This document shows positions 1 through 5,220 of a stretch of 9,749 nucleotides of DNA, piece after piece. The stretch spans positions 12,855-22,603 of the forward strand of contig DIZP01000014.1 of the NCBI GenBank assembly GCA_002429375.1, written 5' to 3'. Source of the stretch: a bacterium UBA6025. Lineage in GTDB: Bacteria; Patescibacteriota; Saccharimonadia; Saccharimonadales; Saccharimonadaceae. Numbering within the stretch: the first letter of the stretch is position 1; every line of letters starts with the position of its first letter. Below the pieces are notes generated by a model. It did no database searches, was not told the DNA's origin, and saw nothing but the letters and a program-made list of their open reading frames with translations. Position numbers and translations under genes: made by a program.

Positions 1-108
1 CTCAGAAGAAACAGGGTCGTTCGCCTGGCGCAGCTTCTTGGCACTGCGCCCACCGAGACCTGATTGTTTGATGACAGCCTCGAGAGCCGTCGGATCAACT
101 TTTGGCAT
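1..108 (-). CDS. Partial CDS, unrecognised protein, N-terminal 36 residues
   Basis: An open frame begins with ATG at 108-106 and runs off the left edge of the window without a stop. The visible start reads MPKVDPTALEAVIKQ and continues with a Gly-Gly-Arg-Ser-Ala-Lys-Lys-Leu-Arg stretch, mildly basic and probably helical. A good Shine-Dalgarno sequence (AGGAG, about 6 bases upstream) supports the start. It overlaps the last 14 bases of the preceding 582-residue gene in another frame, which suggests translational coupling and one transcription unit. I do not recognise the family, and too little is visible to assign a role. Confidence 0.72.
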   Translation of the reverse strand, partial: MPKVDPTALEAVIKQSGLGGRSAKKLRQANDPVSSE

Positions 109-1843
109 CTTGCCTCTCCTTCTTTTGAGCGTCCATGAACTTATATATTATATCATCTGCTTTGGCATACGACAAATACGTACTACTAAGCCAGCCGGTA
201 TTGTTAGACGCCATCACCTGTTGGGCGGAAGTCCGATTGGCGCCGTCCAGGGTTTCGGTTAATGGAATATAGCTTGGCCAATGCGTGACCCAAAAACTGG
301 GTGGTAGCCTGTTATCACAATAGGTGGCAAAATCACCTAGGACTGCCATACCAATTCGTCTCGACGCCAGACCGATCTCGAGTAGATCGTGTGTCCTACT
401 GGGACCGTTAATTCGGGCGGCATCTTCATATTTAATCGCCAGCGAGCCGGCCATAACCAGTGGTAAATTTTGAACGTCCTGCACTCGCCTGTCGAGAAAG
501 CTTGGATCGTTCCGGCAACGTTGCTGGACTTCGAGCAATGGCTGACCCCATAGGACATACTTTGAAAACAACTGATAAAAAGCATCGTCTTTGAAAGAAT
601 GCTTAAGAATCATATCGATATTTGAATTGACAATTTCGGTCAAGCCATCCGGTCGCTGCCTAAAGATGGGATCGATACAGGTTTGTTTGATTTTTTCTGG
701 GACGGAATCAACTTCGTTAATTAAAATATCGCGTATAGTGGTTGGATTAATATCACGGCTATCAATCGCTTCAACCCATTCTTCAACGTTACTCGAGGCT
801 GAGGTCAGTGGAAATTCGACGCTACTTTCGAGTCCCGGCGCAATCGCCTCAAACTGAGTCAGATCACTGTAGGTATGATCGAGTTTGAGACTATACTCGT
901 CATATGGCACGACGGCTGTGGCGTCTAAATTAGAATCGACCTGACACCACTGGCCGCTGGCCAGTCGGACCATATTGACAGCGTGATAGCCCTCATCCTT
1001 TAAGTATCGACCGACCAGTGAATCTCGTTTGTCTTTAAGGCTAGTCAAAAGTACATCGGGCACAAATTCTTGGCCGTTTTCAAGCTTGGCCTTGATAGTA
1101 TCGAACAACGAGATAACTGAGCGATAGATGGCTTGATTGGCGCTGACCATTACTCCGGCGTGCAAGTGAGTGGCCTCGGCCTGCTCAAAAAAACTAGCTG
1201 CAATCAGACTAACACCCAGGCAGGTCGGCGACAGCTTATGGCGAGGGTAGACTCCAATTGCTTGCGGCGACAATCGAATCGGGTGATAGAATCCGTCGGT
1301 TTCTTCATCGCCGTATGCCAGATTGAGACCATGGTTGGTGTAGGCAATATCCTTAAGTCGCTGGTTAAGCCAGGATATGATTTTTATTTGATCGTCATCG
1401 GTTTCGGCCGCTCGAAAATCACGTATTTTATCATAAACGTCCTGGCCAAGCCCTCGGTAAGCTTCGGCCAACAGGGCCTCACCAAATTGTCGGGTTTTTT
1501 CCAAAATTTCGAGATTGGGCTGATCGCTGTAATAAGCTGGGTCGCGCATCGGCGAATCAATCCAAATATATTCTTCCTCACTAGCCGTATCTGTTCGTTC
1601 GCCAGAAAATATAGAGTTATACTGATTGTTATTAACCAGATCAAGTGCCAATCTTAAACCCCGAACCCCTAACTTTCCGATTATGTCCGCTTCGGGTATA
1701 TTTGGTTTCTCATAAGGTTTCAGATCTAGCGGATGACCAAAAGATACCTCACTTGCAAACCCAAGCAGCTCATCAAATAGCATAGGCGTTGATAATGTCT
1801 CAATACGACGTCGGTCGTATGCGTCTAGTACAGGGCGTTCCAT
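95..1843 (-). CDS. Transglutaminase-like (papain-fold) domain protein, 582 aa
   Basis: This is a large soluble protein with no signal peptide or membrane segment. The central part carries what looks like a transglutaminase-like catalytic triad: Cys208 in SPTCLGVSLIAASFF at the head of a helix, His287 in GYHAVNMVRL, and Asp303 in GQWCQVDSNLDAT. This Cys, His-(x)n-W-x-x-[VD]-D order is typical of the transglutaminase-like superfamily, which includes proteases, amidases and cross-linking enzymes. Around residues 216-232 there is an Ala/His-rich helix. The roughly 205 N-terminal and 280 C-terminal residues are unrecognised. A strong promoter lies just upstream with about 8 bases between the -10 and ATG. 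The gene ends TGA and overlaps the next gene. The triad assignment is from motif reading only; the substrate is unknown, and an inactive scaffold is possible. Confidence 0.8.
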   Translation of the reverse strand: MERPVLDAYDRRRIETLSTPMLFDELLGFASEVSFGHPLDLKPYEKPNIPEADIIGKLGVRGLRLALDLVNNNQYNSIFSGERTDTASEEEYIWIDSPMRDPAYYSDQPNLEILEKTRQFGEALLAEAYRGLGQDVYDKIRDFRAAETDDDQIKIISWLNQRLKDIAYTNHGLNLAYGDEETDGFYHPIRLSPQAIGVYPRHKLSPTCLGVSLIAASFFEQAEATHLHAGVMVSANQAIYRSVISLFDTIKAKLENGQEFVPDVLLTSLKDKRDSLVGRYLKDEGYHAVNMVRLASGQWCQVDSNLDATAVVPYDEYSLKLDHTYSDLTQFEAIAPGLESSVEFPLTSASSNVEEWVEAIDSRDINPTTIRDILINEVDSVPEKIKQTCIDPIFRQRPDGLTEIVNSNIDMILKHSFKDDAFYQLFSKYVLWGQPLLEVQQRCRNDPSFLDRRVQDVQNLPLVMAGSLAIKYEDAARINGPSRTHDLLEIGLASRRIGMAVLGDFATYCDNRLPPSFWVTHWPSYIPLTETLDGANRTSAQQVMASNNTGWLSSTYLSYAKADDIIYKFMDAQKKERQDAKS

Positions 1844-1851
1844 AATCGATT

Positions 1852-1880
1852 ATTATACAATAATATAATACAGGCATCAA
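1852..1880 (-). promoter_or_regulatory. Sigma70-type promoter of the 582-aa gene
   Basis: On the minus strand TTGATG (1880-1875) is followed after exactly 17 bases by a consensus TATAAT (1857-1852). The start codon begins 8 bases downstream, so transcription should start at or within a base or two of the ATG, giving a leaderless mRNA. There is no Shine-Dalgarno sequence. Confidence 0.7.
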
Positions 1881-1881
1881 C

Positions 1882-1911
1882 TAAATATAAAATAACTTGT
1901 AAATAAGTTAT
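1882..1911 (-). terminator. Intrinsic terminator after the MazG-like cassette
   Basis: Read on the minus strand, arms ATAACTT and AAGTTAT (1911-1905 and 1898-1892) enclose a 6-base loop and are followed by the T-rich tract TTTTATATTT. It lies downstream of the MazG-like gene and its repeat and just upstream of the next promoter. Confidence 0.55.
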
Positions 1912-1931
1912 GTCGTCTCGACTGTGCTGGA

Positions 1932-1961
1932 CAGCCCCTAGTGGACGAGCTTCGAACTTTT
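1932..1961 (-). repeat. Cassette repeat 1 (array edge)
   Basis: On the plus strand this copy has the blocks CAGCCCCTA, GTGGACGAG and CTTCGAACTTTT, identical over all 30 bases to the copy at 2331. It starts 4 bases beyond the stop codon of the MazG-like gene. The flank is ACAG rather than the GGCAG seen in most copies. It is the outermost copy on this side. Confidence 0.9.
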
Positions 1962-1965
1962 GATC

Positions 1966-2274
1966 TTAGAGTTTACTATCAAGTTCCGTCATTGTTTTGA
2001 TGTAAGCAGCTTCTAGGTCAACATCATACTTGTCGGCTAAAACAATAATCGACCAAAGGCAATCGCTCAACTCATGACCCAATGCTTCATCTACGTTGTC
2101 GATATTTCTGATACCTTCTTTAGCTTGGACTATTTGGGACAGATCGCCGATGTCTTTCATAAAACCAAGCATTAATTCCTCTCTTGACCATTCGCGACCG
2201 TATCGTTCTTTTTCGAACTCGGCAAATTTTTTTCTGACATTTAGTGCTTGTTGGATAAGTGATTGAAATTGCAT
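1966..2274 (-). CDS. MazG-like nucleotide pyrophosphohydrolase, 102 aa
   Basis: This is a small all-helical protein resembling the MazG-like NTP pyrophosphohydrolase family, which hydrolyses nucleoside triphosphates to monophosphate and pyrophosphate and often cleans up damaged or surplus nucleotides. The second half is typical: HELSDCLWSIIVLADKYDVDL (residues 67-87), with E68 and D71 forming the ExxD metal-binding pair. The first motif, usually EExxE, reads K40-D41-I-G-D44, so two acidic residues remain but the leading Glu is Lys. Length suits a single-domain member. It forms one cassette with the repeat at 1932. Its promoter lies 6 bases from the ATG and there is no Shine-Dalgarno sequence. 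Activity is uncertain because of the altered motif; the fold assignment is fairly secure. Confidence 0.8.
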   Translation of the reverse strand: MQFQSLIQQALNVRKKFAEFEKERYGREWSREELMLGFMKDIGDLSQIVQAKEGIRNIDNVDEALGHELSDCLWSIIVLADKYDVDLEAAYIKTMTELDSKL

Positions 2275-2280
2275 GTTCCT

Positions 2281-2289
2281 ATCATACCA
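2281..2289 (-). promoter_or_regulatory. Extended -10 promoter of the MazG-like gene
   Basis: The minus strand reads TGGTATGAT, an extended -10 (TGn plus TATGAT). The -10 ends exactly 6 bases before the ATG, predicting a leaderless transcript. The same extended -10 stands at the same distance before the deaminase gene and, as TGGTATAGT, before the HAD gene. Confidence 0.6.
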
Positions 2290-2292
2290 AAT

Positions 2293-2324
2293 AAAATAGA
2301 CTGACGTTCACATCAGTCTATTTT
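2293..2324. terminator. Bidirectional hairpin terminator downstream of the 162-aa gene
   Basis: A perfect 12-bp stem, AAAATAGACTGA (2293-2304) with TCAGTCTATTTT (2313-2324), encloses an 8-base loop. A/T tracts on both sides make it a possible terminator in either direction. It follows the 162-residue membrane protein gene and its repeat, and precedes the promoter of the MazG-like gene. Confidence 0.75.
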
Positions 2325-2330
2325 ACGTGG

Positions 2331-2360
2331 CAGCCCCTAGTGGACGAGCTTCGAACTTTT
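2331..2360 (-). repeat. Cassette repeat 2
   Basis: Identical in 30 bases to the copy at 1932 and flanked by GG, giving GGCAGCCCCTAG on the plus strand. Two bases of the TAA stop codon of the 162-residue membrane protein (2359-2361) lie inside the repeat. Confidence 0.92.
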
Positions 2361-2847
2361 ATGAATGTTTGATCAACAAATAAACAAAAACTAATCCAAT
2401 AGTAAAAGAACATACAATAAATACTTCAACGAGAATCAAACAAATATTCACAAACTTTGATAGCTGTATTATTTTCTTGCCACTATTTTGAATTTTCGTT
2501 TTAAAATCACCCTTAAGAGTCATTTCTATATTTAGTACGGTAATACCTCCTTTATCCATTACTGCGTACTGTTCCATTCCCATAGAAGTTTTTTCAAGCT
2601 GTCGAGACAACCTTCTCAATATAATGCTCATTAATACTGCTAAAGCTGAAAATAATAATGATATGAAGTAAACTTTTTTAAAATTTGGTATATGGAGCAT
2701 GCTTTGAGTCAAGGGGTTTTGTAGTAGTAAACCAACAACCACTAGCTCTGCTGTCATTAAAAGTAGAGAGTATCTCAATAAAAGATTTGAGTACTCTCTG
2801 TCGATCTCATGAAAGTCATCTGTTGCATTTTCTAAGCTCGTTTTCAC
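2359..2847 (-). CDS. Unrecognised three-helix membrane protein, 162 aa
   Basis: I do not recognise the family. An acidic N-terminal segment (about residues 1-20) is followed by hydrophobic segments at about 24-42, 59-77 and 132-158. Between the second and third lies a ~50-residue polar, probably cytoplasmic region beginning with the basic RRLSRQLEK. The gene is AT-rich (25% GC in 2401-2460). The start is GTG at 2847; a -10-like TAAGAT stands exactly 6 bases before it, and there is no Shine-Dalgarno sequence. The stop overlaps the cassette repeat by 2 bases. It is cargo of the second cassette. It could be an integral membrane effector or immunity-type protein, but nothing in the sequence proves that. 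Confidence 0.75.
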   Translation of the reverse strand: MKTSLENATDDFHEIDREYSNLLLRYSLLLMTAELVVVGLLLQNPLTQSMLHIPNFKKVYFISLLFSALAVLMSIILRRLSRQLEKTSMGMEQYAVMDKGGITVLNIEMTLKGDFKTKIQNSGKKIIQLSKFVNICLILVEVFIVCSFTIGLVFVYLLIKHS

Positions 2848-2853
2848 TTTTAT

Positions 2854-2859
2854 ATCTTA
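2854..2859 (-). promoter_or_regulatory. -10 element of the 162-aa membrane protein gene
   Basis: TAAGAT on the minus strand ends exactly 6 bases before the GTG start, the spacing seen for four other cassette genes. No convincing -35 is visible. Confidence 0.45.
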
Positions 2860-2886
2860 TCACTCAAGCACTAGTAACGATAGCTC

Positions 2887-2916
2887 GAGCCCCTAGTGGA
2901 CGAACTTCGAACTTTT
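2887..2916 (-). repeat. Cassette repeat 3
   Basis: On the plus strand it reads GAGCCCCTAG, GTGGACGAAC and TTCGAACTTTT, differing from the common form at the first base and at one central base (GAG to GAA). It stands 9 bases beyond the stop codon of the HAD gene. No clear terminator hairpin accompanies this copy. Confidence 0.88.
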
Positions 2917-2925
2917 GAACTCACA

Positions 2926-3570
2926 TTAGCGAGAGAAAGGATCTAAGATTGTTTTAAAATTTTCAATTATAAAAGTCGGTTCTAACTCTTTAAGCTTTTC
3001 TAAATTATAGAATTTGCGATGCTCATCTGGGTAAAAGAGAATTGAATCAATCCCGAAATTGCGCGCAGCACCAAGGTCTTTATCAGAGTCTCCTATCATA
3101 ACAGCATGCTCTTTCTCGCCCCTTAGTAATTCGATTGCTTTCTCTAGTGGTTCAGAATGTGGCTTATGATTCTTAGTATCGTCTGCGGCAACGATAACTT
3201 CAAAATACTGCTTCAGATTATGTTTTTCTAATAGGTGCTGAACATTTTCATGTGGTGAAGTAGTAATCAGGGCAACGTGCTTTCCATGTTCTGAAAGTCC
3301 TTTTAGAACATGGAGTGCGTCAGGATATAAATCTACATTCGGTAATTCGCGCTTCGCTATCTCGTCAGCTTCATCCATGGCAACTTCAGGGTCTTCTATA
3401 CCCCATTCTCGCATATGACTCACAAATGCTCCGAAGCTTGAACCTATTTGTTCTTCCGTAACATTTACGCCTCGTTTTTCTACCACATATCGGCACGCTT
3501 CCAGCCAGACGTCGAGCGTCTTAGCTAAGTTTCCATCCCAGTCTAATAAGTAATATTCATATTCCTTCAT
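2926..3570 (-). CDS. HAD-superfamily phosphatase (phosphoglycolate-phosphatase-like), 214 aa
   Basis: All four HAD motifs are visible: motif I LLDWDGNLAKT with nucleophile D10 and general acid D12; motif II at LITTSP (T103/T104); motif III K136 in NHKP; and motif IV IGDSDKDLGAA with D161 and D165. The helical cap insert at about residues 20-85 makes it a subfamily IA-type phosphatase acting on small phosphorylated metabolites. Motif I has Asn14 where Thr is usual. I start it at the ATG at 3570, not at a longer in-frame ATG at 3663: the fold begins here, an extended -10 sits 6 bases upstream, and the longer version would read through a terminator hairpin and a repeat. It is cargo of the third cassette. 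The substrate is unknown. Confidence 0.88.
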   Translation of the reverse strand: MKEYEYYLLDWDGNLAKTLDVWLEACRYVVEKRGVNVTEEQIGSSFGAFVSHMREWGIEDPEVAMDEADEIAKRELPNVDLYPDALHVLKGLSEHGKHVALITTSPHENVQHLLEKHNLKQYFEVIVAADDTKNHKPHSEPLEKAIELLRGEKEHAVMIGDSDKDLGAARNFGIDSILFYPDEHRKFYNLEKLKELEPTFIIENFKTILDPFSR

Positions 3571-3576
3571 ACTATT

Positions 3577-3585
3577 ACTATACCA
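3577..3585 (-). promoter_or_regulatory. Extended -10 promoter of the HAD gene
   Basis: TGGTATAGT on the minus strand is an extended -10, and the hexamer ends 6 bases before the ATG at 3570. It decides the start of the HAD gene and predicts a leaderless mRNA. Confidence 0.6.
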
Positions 3586-3589
3586 AACT

Positions 3590-3610
3590 AAAAAAACTTC
3601 CGTAGAAGTC
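3590..3610 (-). terminator. Terminator hairpin attached to variant repeat 4
   Basis: On the minus strand GGACTTC, a short loop and GAAGT (5-bp stem) are followed by seven T. It resembles the hairpin at 5190-5212, which also begins GGACTTCT. It lies at a similar distance from its repeat, so the terminator seems to travel with this repeat subtype. No minus-strand gene lies immediately upstream in this cassette. Confidence 0.6.
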
Positions 3611-3620
3611 CTTTTCATTA

Positions 3621-3660
3621 TGCTTATGCTTGGCAGGGGCTCCAGGACGATTATCGAACC
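3621..3660 (-). repeat. Cassette repeat 4, variant with tRNA-like 3' end
   Basis: The plus strand has TGCTTATGCTTGGCAGGGGC followed by TCCAGGACGA and TTATCGAACC. The first 21 bases are identical to the copy at 5221. Compared with the common repeat, AGCCCCT is replaced by its exact reverse complement AGGGGCT, while flanking GGC and CGAAC are kept. On the minus strand it ends AGCCCCTGCCA, like a tRNA or tmRNA acceptor end with CCA. It separates the HAD gene from the oppositely oriented kinase gene. Confidence 0.85.
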
Positions 3661-3670
3661 CATTGTGGTG

Positions 3671-3676
3671 TAATGT
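3671..3676 (+). promoter_or_regulatory. -10 element of the P-loop kinase gene
   Basis: TAATGT on the plus strand ends 6 bases before the ATG at 3683, the same spacing as the minus-strand cassette genes. No Shine-Dalgarno sequence and no clear -35 are seen. Confidence 0.4.
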
Positions 3677-3682
3677 AGTTAT

Positions 3683-4171
3683 ATGCCTAAATTAATCATC
3701 ATTCGAGGAAATTCTGGGAGTGGCAAGTATACGACAGCCAAGCGGCTCCGATACAAATTGGGATATGAAACTATGCTAGTACCACAAGACGTTATTCGTC
3801 GTGATGTCCTTCGAGTGAAAGACGTCCCAAATAATCCATCCATTCAGATGATAAAAGATGCTGCGACCTACGGGCTGAGCATAGGCTTTGATGTTATTAT
3901 CGAAGGCATTTTAGTTCGAAAGATATATGGCAAGATGATGCGTGAGCTTACAGCTCTATTTGATGAAACGCATGTGTATTATTTCGATATATCGTTCGAG
4001 GAAACGCTGCGCCGTCATCAGACAAAGCCGAACTCGCACGAATTTGGCGATACGCAGATGCGCGAATGGTATGTGGCGAAAGATGTTCTGAATCTACCCA
4101 GTGAAAAATTGTTTACTGATGACCAGTCGCAAGATGAGATTTTGCGAGCTATCTTGAATGATTTGCAATAA
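3683..4171 (+). CDS. P-loop NTPase, small kinase-like protein (AAA/zeta-type fold), 162 aa
   Basis: The N-terminus is a beta strand plus Walker A, MPKLIIIRGNSGSGKYTTAK (residues 1-20, Lys15). Further family features are PQDVIRRDVLRVKD (34-47), a strand and acidic motif FDVIIEGIL (69-77), and the lid-like FEETLRRHQTKP (105-116) with paired arginines. This pattern fits small P-loop kinases of the AAA_33 or zeta-toxin/uridine-kinase-like type that phosphorylate a small molecule. The residue after the Walker A lysine, normally Ser or Thr to hold magnesium, is Tyr16; Thr17 follows. It is the only plus-strand gene in the array, so this cassette carries its gene inverted. A strong hairpin follows directly at the stop. 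The substrate is unknown, and calling it a toxin would be unsupported. Confidence 0.85.
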   Translation: MPKLIIIRGNSGSGKYTTAKRLRYKLGYETMLVPQDVIRRDVLRVKDVPNNPSIQMIKDAATYGLSIGFDVIIEGILVRKIYGKMMRELTALFDETHVYYFDISFEETLRRHQTKPNSHEFGDTQMREWYVAKDVLNLPSEKLFTDDQSQDEILRAILNDLQ

Positions 4172-4206
4172 AAATGACACATCATTGACGATGTGTCATT
4201 TTTATT
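4167..4206. terminator. Long bidirectional terminator between kinase and deaminase genes
   Basis: A perfect stem of up to 17 bp (4167-4183 with 4190-4206; core ATGACACATC and GATGTGTCAT) encloses a 6-base loop, with A runs on the 5' side and T runs on the 3' side. It overlaps the kinase stop codon and lies just past the repeat of the deaminase gene, so it can end both converging transcripts. Confidence 0.88.
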
Positions 4207-4208
4207 GG

Positions 4209-4238
4209 CAGCCCCTCGTGGACGAGTTAAGAACTTTT
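4209..4238 (-). repeat. Cassette repeat 5
   Basis: The plus strand reads CAGCCCCTCGTGGACGAG followed by TTAAGAACTTTT. It differs from the common form at four bases. In this copy CTCG and CGAG pair perfectly around a 4-base loop, while the common form has one mismatch there. Two bases of the deaminase stop codon lie within the repeat. Confidence 0.9.
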
Positions 4239-4653
4239 ATCGTTCATTCGTGTCGAGATTAATTAGCTCAATCTTAGGCTGATAGGGAAACTTTTTTACA
4301 AATTCAAAGCAATCAATATCAATTTTGTTATCGTCTTCAACTAAATCATTGAGACGGCTCGAAAATACGATTCTATCAACACCTGCAAATATAAGGGCGG
4401 TTAAACACATTGTGCATGGTTCGCAGCTACCGTAAGCCGTGATTCCGATTAACTTTCGTCCCATCACTTTGTTAGCTTCGGTAATTGCCTTCATTTCTGC
4501 ATGAGAAACAACCAGGTCGTCGGCACGCTGTGAATTATAAGCCCTGGCAACAACAGCACCACTTGTATCGACTAGAATAGATGCACACTTTATCGGCTCG
4601 TCGGATCTAGACGATAAACTAGCTACTTGTCTCAAATACGCTTCGTCATTCAT
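4237..4653 (-). CDS. Zinc-dependent nucleoside/base deaminase of the CDA fold, 138 aa
   Basis: This protein has the two zinc motifs of the cytidine/deoxycytidylate deaminase superfamily: HAE at residues 51-53 (SHAEMKAI), giving the zinc ligand H51 and catalytic E53, and PCTMC at 79-83 (SCEPCTMCL) with ligands C80 and C83. Short spacing and the EPCTMC signature place it near guanine deaminase/tRNA adenosine deaminase-type members, and it could act on a free base, nucleoside or nucleotide. The length is complete for a minimal domain. The start ATG at 4653 lies 6 bases after an extended -10, with no Shine-Dalgarno sequence. The stop TAA overlaps the cassette repeat. It is cargo of the fifth cassette. 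The exact substrate cannot be read from the sequence. Confidence 0.88.
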   Translation of the reverse strand: MNDEAYLRQVASLSSRSDEPIKCASILVDTSGAVVARAYNSQRADDLVVSHAEMKAITEANKVMGRKLIGITAYGSCEPCTMCLTALIFAGVDRIVFSSRLNDLVEDDNKIDIDCFEFVKKFPYQPKIELINLDTNER

Positions 4654-4659
4654 TACTAC

Positions 4660-4668
4660 ATCATACCA
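4660..4668 (-). promoter_or_regulatory. Extended -10 promoter of the deaminase gene
   Basis: TGGTATGAT on the minus strand matches the promoter of the MazG-like gene, including the preceding TATTT, and ends 6 bases before the ATG. TTATTG 18 bases further upstream could serve as the -35. Confidence 0.6.
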
Positions 4669-4704
4669 AATAAATAGATTTCACAATAAACTTAAGGGTC
4701 TTGG

Positions 4705-4734
4705 CAGCCCCTAGTGGACGAGCTTAGAACTTTT
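4705..4734 (-). repeat. Cassette repeat 6, supplies the stop codon of its gene
   Basis: The plus strand reads CAGCCCCTAGTGGACGAG followed by CTTAGAACTTTT, one base different from the common form (TTCG to TTAG). That difference creates a TAA on the minus strand which is the stop codon (4724-4726) of the 148-residue membrane protein, so its last codons lie inside the repeat. Confidence 0.9.
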
Positions 4735-5170
4735 TTGGAATTTCCCTGAGCGATAAAACAGCTACTAGAGCCAGTATCGAAAAAGGTGGTGCTAGTGTTG
4801 CGCCAATTGTACCGACTATGAATGGTATTCCAATCGCACAGTTCTCTACTCCTCCTCCAAAAGCATTACAATCTAGATTCATGTCACTTATAATTCCGTT
4901 GCTAAGGTATATTAATCCGAGGACTAGTATAGTGATGGAAATTATTAGTACGCTAACAATATAAAGCTTTGAGTATGTCCGTCTACCTATTCGTAACAAT
5001 GAATAAATACTAAATAATATGATTGGTACACTAAAAATCAGAAATAGAATATTGAAACTCAGTATGCATAAATATATCGATCCACATAGGATGATCAAAA
5101 GAGGCAGGGCTAGTAATTTTTCTGTTTTTTTGTCAAATACAAGATAGTCGTTTTTAGTTTTAATAGACAT
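4724..5170 (-). CDS. Unrecognised four-helix membrane protein, 148 aa
   Basis: I do not recognise the family. Four hydrophobic segments are visible at about residues 19-36, 40-58, 70-90 and 113-140. A basic N-terminus, a basic loop (RIGRRTYSK, 61-69) and a basic C-terminus point to both ends and the middle loop being cytoplasmic. The outer loop between helices 3 and 4 holds C101 and C111 around an AFGGG turn, a possible disulfide. The gene is very AT-rich (25% GC in 4981-5040), unlike the flanking genes. It reads into the cassette repeat, which provides its last residues and stop. The -10 is 11 bases from the ATG. KwaA of the Kiwa system also has four membrane helices, but here a repeat and terminator separate this gene from the kwaB-like gene, so I do not assign it. 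Confidence 0.78.
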   Translation of the reverse strand: MSIKTKNDYLVFDKKTEKLLALPLLIILCGSIYLCILSFNILFLIFSVPIILFSIYSLLRIGRRTYSKLYIVSVLIISITILVLGLIYLSNGIISDMNLDCNAFGGGVENCAIGIPFIVGTIGATLAPPFSILALVAVLSLREIPKKF

Positions 5171-5181
5171 GTTTACAGTTT

Positions 5182-5187
5182 ATCATA
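5182..5187 (-). promoter_or_regulatory. -10 element of the 148-aa membrane protein gene
   Basis: TATGAT on the minus strand stands 11 bases before the ATG at 5170, giving at most a few bases of leader. It lies directly after the T tract of the upstream terminator. Confidence 0.45.
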
Positions 5188-5189
5188 AG

Positions 5190-5212
5190 AAAAAGACTTC
5201 AATTGAGAAGTC
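5190..5212 (-). terminator. Terminator hairpin attached to variant repeat 7
   Basis: On the minus strand GACTTC and GAAGTC pair around a 6-base loop and are followed by TTTTT. It is preceded by a repeat that looks like the 3' end of a tRNA or tmRNA, so it may be the native terminator of such a gene carried along. It can also end transcription of the upstream kwaB-like gene. Confidence 0.7.
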
Positions 5213-5220
5213 CATCATCT

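Noticed and set aside
1133..1657. 174-residue plus-strand ORF
   Set aside because: It lies wholly opposite the 582-residue gene, which has a promoter and domain motifs. Its product has no recognisable features.
2926..3663. Longer HAD protein starting at the ATG at 3663
   Set aside because: The extra 31 residues would be read through a repeat and a terminator hairpin, the HAD fold starts just after the later ATG, and an extended -10 lies between the two.
3683..4171. Zeta toxin of a toxin-antitoxin pair
   Set aside because: The P-loop and lid fit several small-kinase families, and no antitoxin gene lies beside it within its cassette.
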